Shown: one piece after another, positions 24,156 through 31,422 of the stretch
How positions within the stretch are numbered: position 1 is the stretch's first letter
Layout: each line of letters opens with the position of its first letter
Source of the DNA: Sphaerimonospora thailandensis
GTDB taxonomy: Bacteria; Actinomycetota; Actinomycetes; Streptosporangiales; Streptosporangiaceae
Reading direction: 5' to 3'
NCBI RefSeq assembly: GCF_016863115.1
Contig: NZ_BOOG01000017.1
Location: 78,972-142,971, forward strand
Length of the DNA stretch: 64,000 nucleotides
The notes under the pieces: model-generated
Told to the model about the DNA's origin: nothing
The model's input: the letters and a program-made list of their open reading frames with translations, nothing else
Databases searched by the model: none
Translations under genes and position numbers: made by a program

Positions 24156-24764
24156 ATGACCGCAGAGGTACGGTGTGAAGCGATGAGTGACTCTCCGCGC
24201 CTGCCCGACTGGGTGTTCCCACCTCCGGAAGGGTTCACCGCGGCGGACCTCGATCACATTCCGGATCTGCCTGCGCACACAGAGTTGATTGATGGAAGCT
24301 TGGTGTTCGTGAGTCCCCAAGCCTCCTTCCACACTCTGTTTCTGTTCCTGCTGGAGCGGGCGCTGCACGACTCCGCGCCTCCGGACTTGCGGCCACGGCG
24401 CGAGATGAGCGTCATCCTCGGCCCACGCCAGCGTCCCGAGCCGGACATGGTCGTGATCAGGAGCGCAGCCCACCGCGCCCTCGATCAGACCGCCTACGCC
24501 GCGGCCGACGTCGTGCTGGCAGTGGAGGTGGTCTCACCGGACTCCGAGGAGCGCGACCGCAAGCGCAAGCCGCAGCTCTACGCCGAGGCGGGCATTCCGC
24601 ACTTCTGGCGGGTGGAGAACAACGCCGGGCGCCCCACGGTCTACGTGTACGAGCTCGACCCCGCCACCAAGGCCTACGCCCTCACCGGCATCCACCATGA
24701 CCGGCTCAAGCTCACCCTCCCCTTCGACATCGACCTCGATCTCACCGAAATCGACACCCTCTGA
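24156..24764 (+). CDS. Uma2 family putative restriction-type nuclease
   Basis: A 202-residue PD-(D/E)XK-fold protein of the Uma2 (DUF820) family: HTELIDGSLVFVSP near the N-terminus, a PEPDMVVIR acidic strand, and ADVVLAVEVVSPDSEERDRKRKPQLYAEAGIPHFWRVE, which has the E-x-V and Lys of the active site. The family is abundant in actinomycetes and cyanobacteria; its biological role is unknown. Alternative start at ATG 24183. Confidence 0.9.
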   Translation: MTAEVRCEAMSDSPRLPDWVFPPPEGFTAADLDHIPDLPAHTELIDGSLVFVSPQASFHTLFLFLLERALHDSAPPDLRPRREMSVILGPRQRPEPDMVVIRSAAHRALDQTAYAAADVVLAVEVVSPDSEERDRKRKPQLYAEAGIPHFWRVENNAGRPTVYVYELDPATKAYALTGIHHDRLKLTLPFDIDLDLTEIDTL

Positions 24765-24929
24765 GCTCACCGCCGGGCGCGAAGCAAGGTCCTCGGGAAA
24801 TCGGCAAGGTCACGGCGCCGGAACCACGGCGAAGCCGGAAAGCCCCAGGCAGCACTGTTGAGCGGACAGGCCGGACAGGGGGGATGTCACGGGCTGTTTC
24901 TTGACTGCTTCTCGGGGTAACGGCCCGAC

Positions 24930-26381
24930 ATGACGGACTTCAGGGCGGAAGAGACGCTGGACAGGTTCGGCGACGTCACCGCTGTCGTCGTCGGGGACGT
25001 CATGCTCGACTCGTGGCTGCGCGGCCACAGCAGCCGGATGGCCCAGGAGGCCCCGGTGCCGGTGGTCTCGGTGGAGGAGATCGAGGAGCAGCCGGGCGGC
25101 GCGGCCAACGCCGCCGCCAACCTGGCCGCCCTCGGCGCCCGGGTGCACATGGTGGGGGTGACGGGGGCCGACCCGGCCGGGGCGACGCTCGGCGCGATCC
25201 TCGGCGGCCTCGGCGTGGACGGCCTGGTGGTCGTGGGGAGCCGGCGCACCTCGGTCAAGCGCCGCGTGTTAACCGACGGCCAGATCGTGGCGAGGTACGA
25301 CGAGGAGGACTGCTCGCCGATCCCCGAGTCGGCCGAGCACGAGCTCATCGAACGGATCACCCGGCTGGTCGCGAACGCCGACGTCGTCGTGGCCTGCGAC
25401 TACGGCGGCGGCGTGTGCACCCCGGCGGTACGGCAGGCCCTGCGTGAATCCGCGTCGCGTGAATCGGCGGCAGGTGGGCGGGTGCTCGTCGTGGACGCGC
25501 ACGACGTGGCCAGTTGGCGAGACAGCCGCCCCAGCGTGGTGCTGCCCAACTACCGGGAGGTGCAGCGCCTCCTCGGCGAAAGCGGGGACGGCGACCGGCC
25601 GGCCTTCCTGTCGTCCCGTTCGGATCGGCTGCTGGCGGCCACCGGCGCCGAGCTCGTGGTCACCACGCTCGACGGCGAGGGGACGCTGCTGCACCGGCGG
25701 GGGCGTGAGCCGTACCGGACCTTTGCCACGCCGGCGCCGGACACGATGAGCATCGGCGCCGGTGACACGTTCACCGCGGCCTTCGCCCTGGGCCTGGCGG
25801 CGGGCGCGGCCCCGGAGGCGGCGGCCGACATCGCGCAGGCGGCGGCGAGCGTCGTGGTCCGGCGGGCGGGTACGGCGGTCTGCGCGCACGACGATCTGAG
25901 GCGTGCCCTCCGCCCCGACGCCGCGCTGCCGCCCGATCGCCTCGTCGCCTGCCTGGCGCGCGAGCGAGAGCAGGGCCGGCGGATCGTCTTCACCAACGGC
26001 TGCTTCGACGTGCTGCACCGGGGCCATGTGGCGTACCTGGAGGAGGCGGCCCGCCTCGGCGACGTGCTCGTCGTCGCGGTGAACGGCGATGCCGGGGTGG
26101 CCCGGCTGAAGGGACGGGGCCGGCCGATCAACCATTGCGAGGACCGGGTGGCCGTGCTGGCGGCGCTGGGCTGCGTCGACTACATCACCGTCTTCGAGGA
26201 GGACAGCCCCGCCGAGCTGCTCACGCTCGTCCGTCCGGATCTCTACGTCAAGGGCGGCGACTACCATCCCGACCTGCTGCCGGAGGCGGAGCTGGTCAGG
26301 CGGCTGGGCGGCGAGGTCCGCGTGCTGAGCTACGTGCCGGAACGCTCGACGACCGCGATAGTGAACCGGATTCGGGGGTAG
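24930..26381 (+). CDS. hldE: HldE-like bifunctional heptose-7-phosphate kinase / heptose-1-phosphate adenylyltransferase
   Basis: A 483-residue fusion. Residues 1-315 form a PfkB kinase (QEAPVPVVSVEEIEEQPGGAANAAANLAALGA; catalytic SIGAGDTFTAAFALGLAAG). Residues 340-483 form a nucleotidyltransferase (FTNGCFDVLHRGHVAYLEEA with HxGH, then LYVKGGDYHPD). In Gram-negatives HldE makes ADP-heptose for lipopolysaccharide; in a Gram-positive actinomycete ADP-heptose would feed glycosylation of a natural product, protein or envelope glycan. No gmhA, gmhB or heptosyltransferase gene is in this window. Confidence 0.92.
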   Translation: MTDFRAEETLDRFGDVTAVVVGDVMLDSWLRGHSSRMAQEAPVPVVSVEEIEEQPGGAANAAANLAALGARVHMVGVTGADPAGATLGAILGGLGVDGLVVVGSRRTSVKRRVLTDGQIVARYDEEDCSPIPESAEHELIERITRLVANADVVVACDYGGGVCTPAVRQALRESASRESAAGGRVLVVDAHDVASWRDSRPSVVLPNYREVQRLLGESGDGDRPAFLSSRSDRLLAATGAELVVTTLDGEGTLLHRRGREPYRTFATPAPDTMSIGAGDTFTAAFALGLAAGAAPEAAADIAQAAASVVVRRAGTAVCAHDDLRRALRPDAALPPDRLVACLAREREQGRRIVFTNGCFDVLHRGHVAYLEEAARLGDVLVVAVNGDAGVARLKGRGRPINHCEDRVAVLAALGCVDYITVFEEDSPAELLTLVRPDLYVKGGDYHPDLLPEAELVRRLGGEVRVLSYVPERSTTAIVNRIRG

Positions 26382-26390
26382 GGGGCGCAT

Positions 26391-26678
26391 ATGGGTGAGG
26401 AACCAACGCGTAGGGGTGAGGAACCGAGCTGGGGTGAAGAACAGGTGTCGCCCACCGGGAAGGCCATGGTGCAGGCGACGCCGATGGACGTGATCCGCAT
26501 CCGGATCGCGTCGTTCGTCCTACTCTTCTGCGTCGCGGTGGGGATCTTGTCGGCCGCCAGCCGTGAGTTCTGGCTGACCGGGGTCGTGGCGGTGATCGCC
26601 CTGGGCGTCGTCATCAGCATCGCGTTCGCCGTACGCAAGCAGCGGAAACTGGGCGGCGGTCCCGAGTCGAGAGGCTGA
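26391..26678 (+). CDS. Small two-helix membrane protein
   Basis: A 95-residue protein with an acidic N-terminus of repeated GEEP units (three near-copies of GGGGTGAGGAACC in DNA), two hydrophobic segments (IRIASFVLLFCVAVGILSA; WLTGVVAVIALGVVISIAFAV) and a basic end RKQRKLG. No family recognised. It begins 9 bp after hldE with AGGGGG upstream of ATG, so it is probably in the same transcript. Confidence 0.72.
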   Translation: MGEEPTRRGEEPSWGEEQVSPTGKAMVQATPMDVIRIRIASFVLLFCVAVGILSAASREFWLTGVVAVIALGVVISIAFAVRKQRKLGGGPESRG

Positions 26679-26711
26679 CAAGCCGATGAAACCGGAAGGG
26701 AGAATGCCGGG

Positions 26712-27725
26712 GTGAGCCTGCACGGCAAGGTCGTGGTGGTGACCGGAGCGAGCGGCGGTGTCGGCCGGGCGGTGGCCCGCCGGCTGGGCGCCGAGGGGGC
26801 GAAGGTCGCGCTCATCGCCCGCGGCGAGGCCGGGCTCGCCGGCGCGTCGGTGGACGTCGGCGTGGAGGGCGGCGTCGCCAAGGTGTACGAGGTCGACGTC
26901 GCGGACTACGACCGTGTACGGCAGGCCGCCCAGCAGATCGAGGTCGAGCTGGGCCCGATCGACGTGTGGATCAATGTCGCGTTCACGACGGTGTTCGCGC
27001 CGTTCATGAAGATATCCCCAGAGGAGTTCGAACGCGTCACCCGGGTGACCTATCTGGGTTACGTGTGGGGCACCCGGGCGGCGCTGGAGTTGATGCGGCC
27101 GCGCGACCGCGGCGTGATCGTGCAGGCGGGCTCCGCGCTGGCCCACCGGTCGATCCCGCTGCAGTCGGCGTACTGCGGGGCCAAGCACGCGATCAAGGGG
27201 TTCACCGAGGCGCTGCGGACCGAGCTGCTGGCCGACGACTCCGGCGTGAGGATAACCATGGTGCAGCTGCCCGCGCTGAACACCCCGCAGTTCGACTGGG
27301 GACTGACCCGGATGCGGCGCCACGCGCAGCCCGTACCGCCGATCTACCAGCCGGAGGTGGCCGCCGAGGCACTGGTCTTCGCGGCCGAGCATCCCGAGCG
27401 CAAGGAGTACTGGGTCGGCGGCAGCACGGCGGCCACGATCCTGGGGCAGCGGATCGCCCCCGCACTGCTCGACCGCTATCTGGCCAGGACCGGTGTGCGG
27501 TCCCAGCTCGTCGACGGCAAGCCGCCCTCGGGCGTGTCGAACCTCTGGGAGCCGGCGGACACCGACCGTGACTACGGCGCCCACGGCGGCTTCGACGAAC
27601 GCTCCCACCCGCGCAGCGTCCAGACGTGGCTGTCGCGGCACCGGCGCCTGGTCACCACGGGAGCGGCGGGCCTCGCCACCGCCGCGGCCCTCGCCCTGTG
27701 GTCCGCCGCGAAGCGGCTGCCGTGA
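26712..27725 (+). CDS. SDR family oxidoreductase with C-terminal membrane anchor
   Basis: A 337-residue short-chain dehydrogenase: cofactor motif TGASGGVG (residues 11-18), VNVAFT in place of NNAG, catalytic Tyr and Lys in YCGAK (about 154-158) with a preceding Ser. After the roughly 250-residue enzyme comes an extension with DTDRDYGAHGGFDERSHPRS and a terminal hydrophobic helix (VTTGAAGLATAAALALW) that may tether it to the membrane. Start is GTG. Same strand as hldE and the small membrane gene, so it may belong to that operon. Substrate unknown. Confidence 0.88.
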   Translation: MSLHGKVVVVTGASGGVGRAVARRLGAEGAKVALIARGEAGLAGASVDVGVEGGVAKVYEVDVADYDRVRQAAQQIEVELGPIDVWINVAFTTVFAPFMKISPEEFERVTRVTYLGYVWGTRAALELMRPRDRGVIVQAGSALAHRSIPLQSAYCGAKHAIKGFTEALRTELLADDSGVRITMVQLPALNTPQFDWGLTRMRRHAQPVPPIYQPEVAAEALVFAAEHPERKEYWVGGSTAATILGQRIAPALLDRYLARTGVRSQLVDGKPPSGVSNLWEPADTDRDYGAHGGFDERSHPRSVQTWLSRHRRLVTTGAAGLATAAALALWSAAKRLP

Positions 27726-27744
27726 AATGACCTGACAGGGATGG

Positions 27745-27855
27745 ATGGCCCTCGCCGCCGCCGACCTGCTTGATGAGGACGGCATCGCGGTGACCGTGAT
27801 CGACGCCTACTCGACGACCGGCACGCGATCCGTCTGGCCGTACAGGGCCTGGTGA
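27745..27855 (+). pseudogene. Transketolase C-terminal remnant
   Basis: A 36-codon stretch, MALAAADLLDEDGIAVTVID then AYSTTG, matches the start of the transketolase C-terminal domain (typically AADLLAEEGI..VIDAYSVKP). The likeness stops after about 25 residues and a stop follows. The piece is far too short to be functional and looks like the residue of a deletion. Confidence 0.45.
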
Positions 27856-27883
27856 AGCGCGCCACCGGCTGAGGGGCGTCCCC

Positions 27884-28279
27884 CTACTCGCGGGCCTTGG
27901 CGGTGGCCTGGCGGTTGGCCTTCTTGATGGCGTCGACCAGCTCGTCCTTGCTCATCTTCGACCTGCCCTCGATGCCGAGGCGGGAAGCGACATCGTAAAG
28001 GTGCTGCTTGGACGCGTTCGCGTCCACGCCCTCGGCGGTCTCGCCGGGCTTGGGCGTGCCCTTCTTCGCCTGCTCATCGGAGGGGCCGCGCCCGCCCTTC
28101 TCCTCCCAGTGGTCGCCGACCTTCTCGAACGAGTGCTTGAGCGCGGCGAACGCCGTACGGTGGGCCCGCTGGCCCTCGCCGTACGTCTCGACGGCCGAGT
28201 CATGCGCCTTGATCCACGTCTCCTGGGCCTTCTTCGGCGAGCGCGCCAGGGTCGACGGGAGTTCCTCACGTGCCGGCAT
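27884..28279 (-). CDS. ChaB family protein
   Basis: A 131-residue protein: ChaB domain in the first 70 residues (ELPSTLARSPKKAQETWIKAHDSAVETYG then FAALKHSFEKVGDHWEEK), a charged linker, and a C-terminal helical module (KQHLYDVASRLGIEGRSKMSKDELVDAIKKAN) like the Rho N-terminal/SAP helix-extended-loop-helix. ChaB was named for a cation-transport link in E. coli, but the function is unclear. The nucleic-acid-binding-like tail is typical of actinomycete versions. Confidence 0.9.
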   Translation of the reverse strand: MPAREELPSTLARSPKKAQETWIKAHDSAVETYGEGQRAHRTAFAALKHSFEKVGDHWEEKGGRGPSDEQAKKGTPKPGETAEGVDANASKQHLYDVASRLGIEGRSKMSKDELVDAIKKANRQATAKARE

Positions 28280-28450
28280 GGCCGGTTCCCCCCTTCAGGG
28301 CTCCTCCTTTCTGCTCTTTCCTCCCCGCGTGTCTCAAACGTCGGGGACCGCGGGAGGAACTGCGAACGGTACGGCTCAGCTTGCGAGAAACTGCAAGATC
28401 ACGAACGCGAAATGCCTGCTCCTGGCCCCTGCATGCGAGTATTCGCAAGA

Positions 28451-28693
28451 TCACGGCCAGGAGGTGAGGGGGTGGGCGGCCAACTGTTCCTGGGCGGCGA
28501 GCAACTCGCGGAGCTCGTCCGCGTCCTCGCCGGACGCCGTCATGATCAGGCCCCGATCCATCTCCGCACGGGACAGGGACCTTGTCAGCCTGGTCGCATA
28601 CCAGCGCCCGGCATCGCTCCGCCAGATCGACCAGCGGCCCGCGTATTCCCCGCGCAGTTGTCTCCAGACCGCGTCCTCGGCTGAGACTCGCAC
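28451..28693 (-). CDS. Small conserved-type protein, unknown function
   Basis: An 80-residue soluble protein. The pattern WSIWRSDAGRWYATRLTRSL followed by an acidic helix (ASGEDADELRELLAAQEQLA) is one I have met in small actinomycete proteins of unknown role. No signal peptide or cysteines. It lies downstream of the HTH gene at 28958 on the same strand, separated by 264 bp without a convincing gene. Confidence 0.6.
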   Translation of the reverse strand: MRVSAEDAVWRQLRGEYAGRWSIWRSDAGRWYATRLTRSLSRAEMDRGLIMTASGEDADELRELLAAQEQLAAHPLTSWP

Positions 28694-28957
28694 TTCGTCA
28701 CCACCTCCAGGCTTCGACGGCCGGGAACGAGAGCAATCGCCCGGACACGAACGGTAGTGAGAGACGGTGTCCCCCGCCCGGCGCCCGGCTCACCGTCCGC
28801 CAGGTGAAGATCTCCCGCTCGATGTGATCACTTCGTCGGGCTTTGATCCCGCGGGCGCCCCCCGCACCGGCCCATGCCGCCCCTTTGAACACCGTGATCT
28901 CCTCTTGGTCCGCGCTTCGCGCGGCGAAGCATCACAGTCCACGGCCGGCCGAGGAGG

Positions 28958-29512
28958 TCATGAGGTGGACGGCATCAGGACGGTGGTGAGCGTCCTTCTC
29001 ACCCGTCCTTCCGCCGGGCCCCGGCTCATCCATGTCTCGAACACGCCTCGGAGATCGGTCATGAACTCGGTCAGTTCGTCGTCCGTGAGCCAGAACGCGG
29101 CCTGGCGATATCCGACGCCGTCGCGGCGCAGGTCGATGTCGTCCCGGTCGGCGTAACGGTCGAAGTCGGTCAGCAGCCCCGCCACGAAGGCCATGAAGGC
29201 CTTTCGGTGGTCGTCCGGCGACATCGCGGCGAGGTCCTCCTCCGTGACCTGCGCGGCCGGCAGACGCAGCGCGTAGGTGCGCTCCACCGCGCCCCGCACC
29301 CGCTGCTCGTCGACCACCTCCAGCACACCGGCGTTCGCGAGCGCGGCCACGTGGCGATAGAGCGTGGCCGGGGAGACGTCGGAGAGTTCCTCCGCCAGGG
29401 CGGCGGTGGTCATCCGGCGATCGCCCAGCAGGGACTGGACGACGCGCAGGCGCACCGGGTGCAGGAGCAGGTCGACTGACGTGGTTTTCGTGGTCGTCTT
29501 CGAGATCCCCAT
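28958..29512 (-). CDS. ArsR-like winged-helix transcriptional regulator
   Basis: A 184-residue regulator. A winged-helix DNA-binding domain covers residues 10-90: LLLHPVRLRVVQSLLGDRRMTTAALAEELSDVSPATLYRHVAALANAGVLEVV. The C-terminal half is helical (ADRDDIDLRRDGVGYRQAAFWLTDDELTEFMTDLRGVF), as in ArsR/YdfF-type proteins with an effector domain. It diverges from the hydrolase at 29593; two copies of a TCTCA-TTGA dyad lie between them, so it probably represses both genes. Confidence 0.88.
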   Translation of the reverse strand: MGISKTTTKTTSVDLLLHPVRLRVVQSLLGDRRMTTAALAEELSDVSPATLYRHVAALANAGVLEVVDEQRVRGAVERTYALRLPAAQVTEEDLAAMSPDDHRKAFMAFVAGLLTDFDRYADRDDIDLRRDGVGYRQAAFWLTDDELTEFMTDLRGVFETWMSRGPAEGRVRRTLTTVLMPSTS

Positions 29513-29522
29513 GATCCAACCT

Positions 29523-29554
29523 TCTCATAGTTGACATCAATCTCAAAGTTGAGA
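29523..29554. promoter_or_regulatory. Twin operator in the regulator-hydrolase gap
   Basis: Perfect dyad TCTCAAAGTTGAGA at 29541-29554 and near-copy TCTCATAGTTGACA at 29523-29536, starting 18 bp apart. They lie just upstream of the regulator start (29512) and 39 bp before the hydrolase start. Placement fits autoregulation plus control of the divergent gene. Confidence 0.65.
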
Positions 29555-29592
29555 ATACTCACTTCCGCACGAAGCGGAAAGGACGACACATC

Positions 29593-30876
29593 ATGGCGAC
29601 GATCAAGGTGACCGGGAGCGAGCTGACGCTGGAGCTGAGCCAAAGTGAGAAGTTCGCGGGGCTGCACGGCGACATCCGGGTGCCGCTCTCGGCGGTCCAG
29701 GACGTCTCCGTCGTGGCGGACGGCGTGGCGAACGCCCGCGGGTTGCGCGCCCCCGGCCTGGCCATACCGACCCGGACCAAGATCGGAACCTGGCGGAGGC
29801 CCGGTGGACCGGCGTTCATGGTCGTACGCCGCGGGACGCCGGCGGTCAGGGTGAGGCTGGCCGACGGCGCCGACTTCGGCGAGTTGCTCGTCAGCGTCCC
29901 GGAGGCGCCGAGGGTCGCCACCCACATCCGGGAGGCGGCCGGCCTGCCGGCGCAGGTGGCCGAGGAGCGCGTCACGTTCCGCTCCGGTGACCTGACCTTC
30001 GGCGGCACACTGGCGCTCCCCGACGGGCCGGGGCCGTACCCCACCGCGCTGATCATCACCGGCTCCGGCGAACTCGACCGGGACGCGAACCACCCCAAGC
30101 TGCCCATCGGGGTCAGCCGTGACCTCGCGCACGCCCTGGCCCGCGCCGGAGTGGCATCATTCCGCTACGACAAGCGCGGCGTCGGGGAGTCGCAGGGCAC
30201 CTTCCTCGCCACCGGACTGCAGGACAACGTCGACGACGCGCGGGCCGCGCTCGCCTGGTTGCGGTCTCGTACGGACGTCGATCCGGAGGTGGTGTTCGTC
30301 ATCGGCCACAGCGAGGGCGCCTGCGTCGCGACGGCACTCTTGGACAGCGAACCCGCCGGGGTCGTGCTGTTGTCCGGCATGGCGAAGACCGGCGAGGAGA
30401 CGTTGACGTGGCAGACCCGGCAGATCGCCGCGAGCCTGCCCGGACCGGTCCGCGCTCTCCTGCGCCTCCTCCGCGTCGACGTGATCAGGAAGCAGGCGCA
30501 GGCCGTCGCCCGGATCAAGGCCACGACGACGGACATCGCCCGGATTCAGGGCCGGAAGGTCAACGCCAGGTGGCACCGGGAGTTCATCGCCTTCGACCCC
30601 AAGCCGTTCCTGCGCGCGTCACACGTGCCGCTGCTGGCGCTCACCGGCGCGAAGGACCTGCAGACCGACCCCGCCGACCTGGACGAGATCGCCGCCGTTG
30701 CCGGAGGTCCGGTACGAACGGCCCTCGTGCCCGACCTGACTCACCTGCTCCGCCGCGACCCGGCCGCCCCCAGCCTGAAGGCCTACAAGAAGCTGGTGCG
30801 CACGCCCACCGACCCCGAGGTCCTCGCCACCGTGACCGGCTGGATCATCGATCACCTCCCCGATCGAAACGTGTAG
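29593..30876 (+). CDS. Alpha/beta hydrolase with N-terminal beta domain
   Basis: A 427-residue protein. Residues 1-115 look like a small beta-rich domain (VTGSELTLELSQSEKFAGLHGDIRVPLSAVQDV). Residues 120-427 form an alpha/beta hydrolase with oxyanion-region ITGSGELDRDANH, ASFRYDKRGVGESQGTF, nucleophile elbow VIGHSEGAC (Ser near 239), acid strand LALTGAKDLQTDP and a late His in VPDLTHLLRRD. It probably cleaves an ester or peptide. It is paired with the divergent winged-helix regulator. Confidence 0.88.
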   Translation: MATIKVTGSELTLELSQSEKFAGLHGDIRVPLSAVQDVSVVADGVANARGLRAPGLAIPTRTKIGTWRRPGGPAFMVVRRGTPAVRVRLADGADFGELLVSVPEAPRVATHIREAAGLPAQVAEERVTFRSGDLTFGGTLALPDGPGPYPTALIITGSGELDRDANHPKLPIGVSRDLAHALARAGVASFRYDKRGVGESQGTFLATGLQDNVDDARAALAWLRSRTDVDPEVVFVIGHSEGACVATALLDSEPAGVVLLSGMAKTGEETLTWQTRQIAASLPGPVRALLRLLRVDVIRKQAQAVARIKATTTDIARIQGRKVNARWHREFIAFDPKPFLRASHVPLLALTGAKDLQTDPADLDEIAAVAGGPVRTALVPDLTHLLRRDPAAPSLKAYKKLVRTPTDPEVLATVTGWIIDHLPDRNV

Positions 30877-30885
30877 GCCTCGCGA

Positions 30886-31422
30886 TCATCGCGCCCGGCG
30901 GGCGCGCTGCGCCGCCTGGAAGGCCGCGCCCGGGGAGATGGTCGCGCCCGTGGCGGGCCACCAACGGTCCCGCCACAGCGTGAACGGGTACCACCGGCCA
31001 TCCGCACCATGCCTGACCTGTACTTTCGCGGTAAGGTCCGTGACCATTCCGGGCTCGGCCGTCAGACCCGCGAAGCCCCGCCGCGCCTGGATCTCCCGGA
31101 TCGCCTCTGCCGGATCGACCGGAGCAGGAGCGAGCGCGGTGAGCACCCCGGTGGAACCGCCGTGCCGGTGGGCGAGCACCAGCCGCCGCAGTTCCTCTTC
31201 CGGCAGTCCGGTCTGCCGTGCGGCTTCCGCGACGAACTCGTGCCCGCCGGGGCCGGCCAGGATGCGGACCGCGTCGGCGAGCGGGTCGTCGCTCACCGGC
31301 TCCGGTTCCCCGCGCAGCAGCGCGGCCGCCCGGGCCGCCGCGTCGTCCAGCAGCAGGGTCAGTCGCGGCACGCCGGGAACTTCCGGAGGTGGCGTCTCCT
31401 CCAACCACCACTGCGTGGTCAT
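30886..31422 (-). CDS. Unknown protein overlapping the SNF2 helicase gene
   Basis: A 178-residue soluble protein starting MTTQWWLEETPPPEVPGVPR. The middle is helical (DDAAARAAALLRGE; LADAVRILAGPGGHEFVAEAARQTGLPEEELRRL). The C-terminal third holds a compact Trp-rich unit: KVQVRHGADGRWYPFTLWRD then RWWPATGATISPGAAFQAA. No known family. Its ATG overlaps the helicase stop by 4 bp (ATGA), so it is translated with the helicase and probably acts with it. It has no zinc finger, unlike the SWIM proteins often paired with actinomycete SNF2 helicases. Confidence 0.8.
   Translation of the reverse strand: MTTQWWLEETPPPEVPGVPRLTLLLDDAAARAAALLRGEPEPVSDDPLADAVRILAGPGGHEFVAEAARQTGLPEEELRRLVLAHRHGGSTGVLTALAPAPVDPAEAIREIQARRGFAGLTAEPGMVTDLTAKVQVRHGADGRWYPFTLWRDRWWPATGATISPGAAFQAAQRARRAR

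Noticed and set aside
28698..28892. Minus-strand 64-codon frame
   Set aside because: No ribosome site, no recognisable composition or motif; it overlaps the likely promoter of the 28451 gene.
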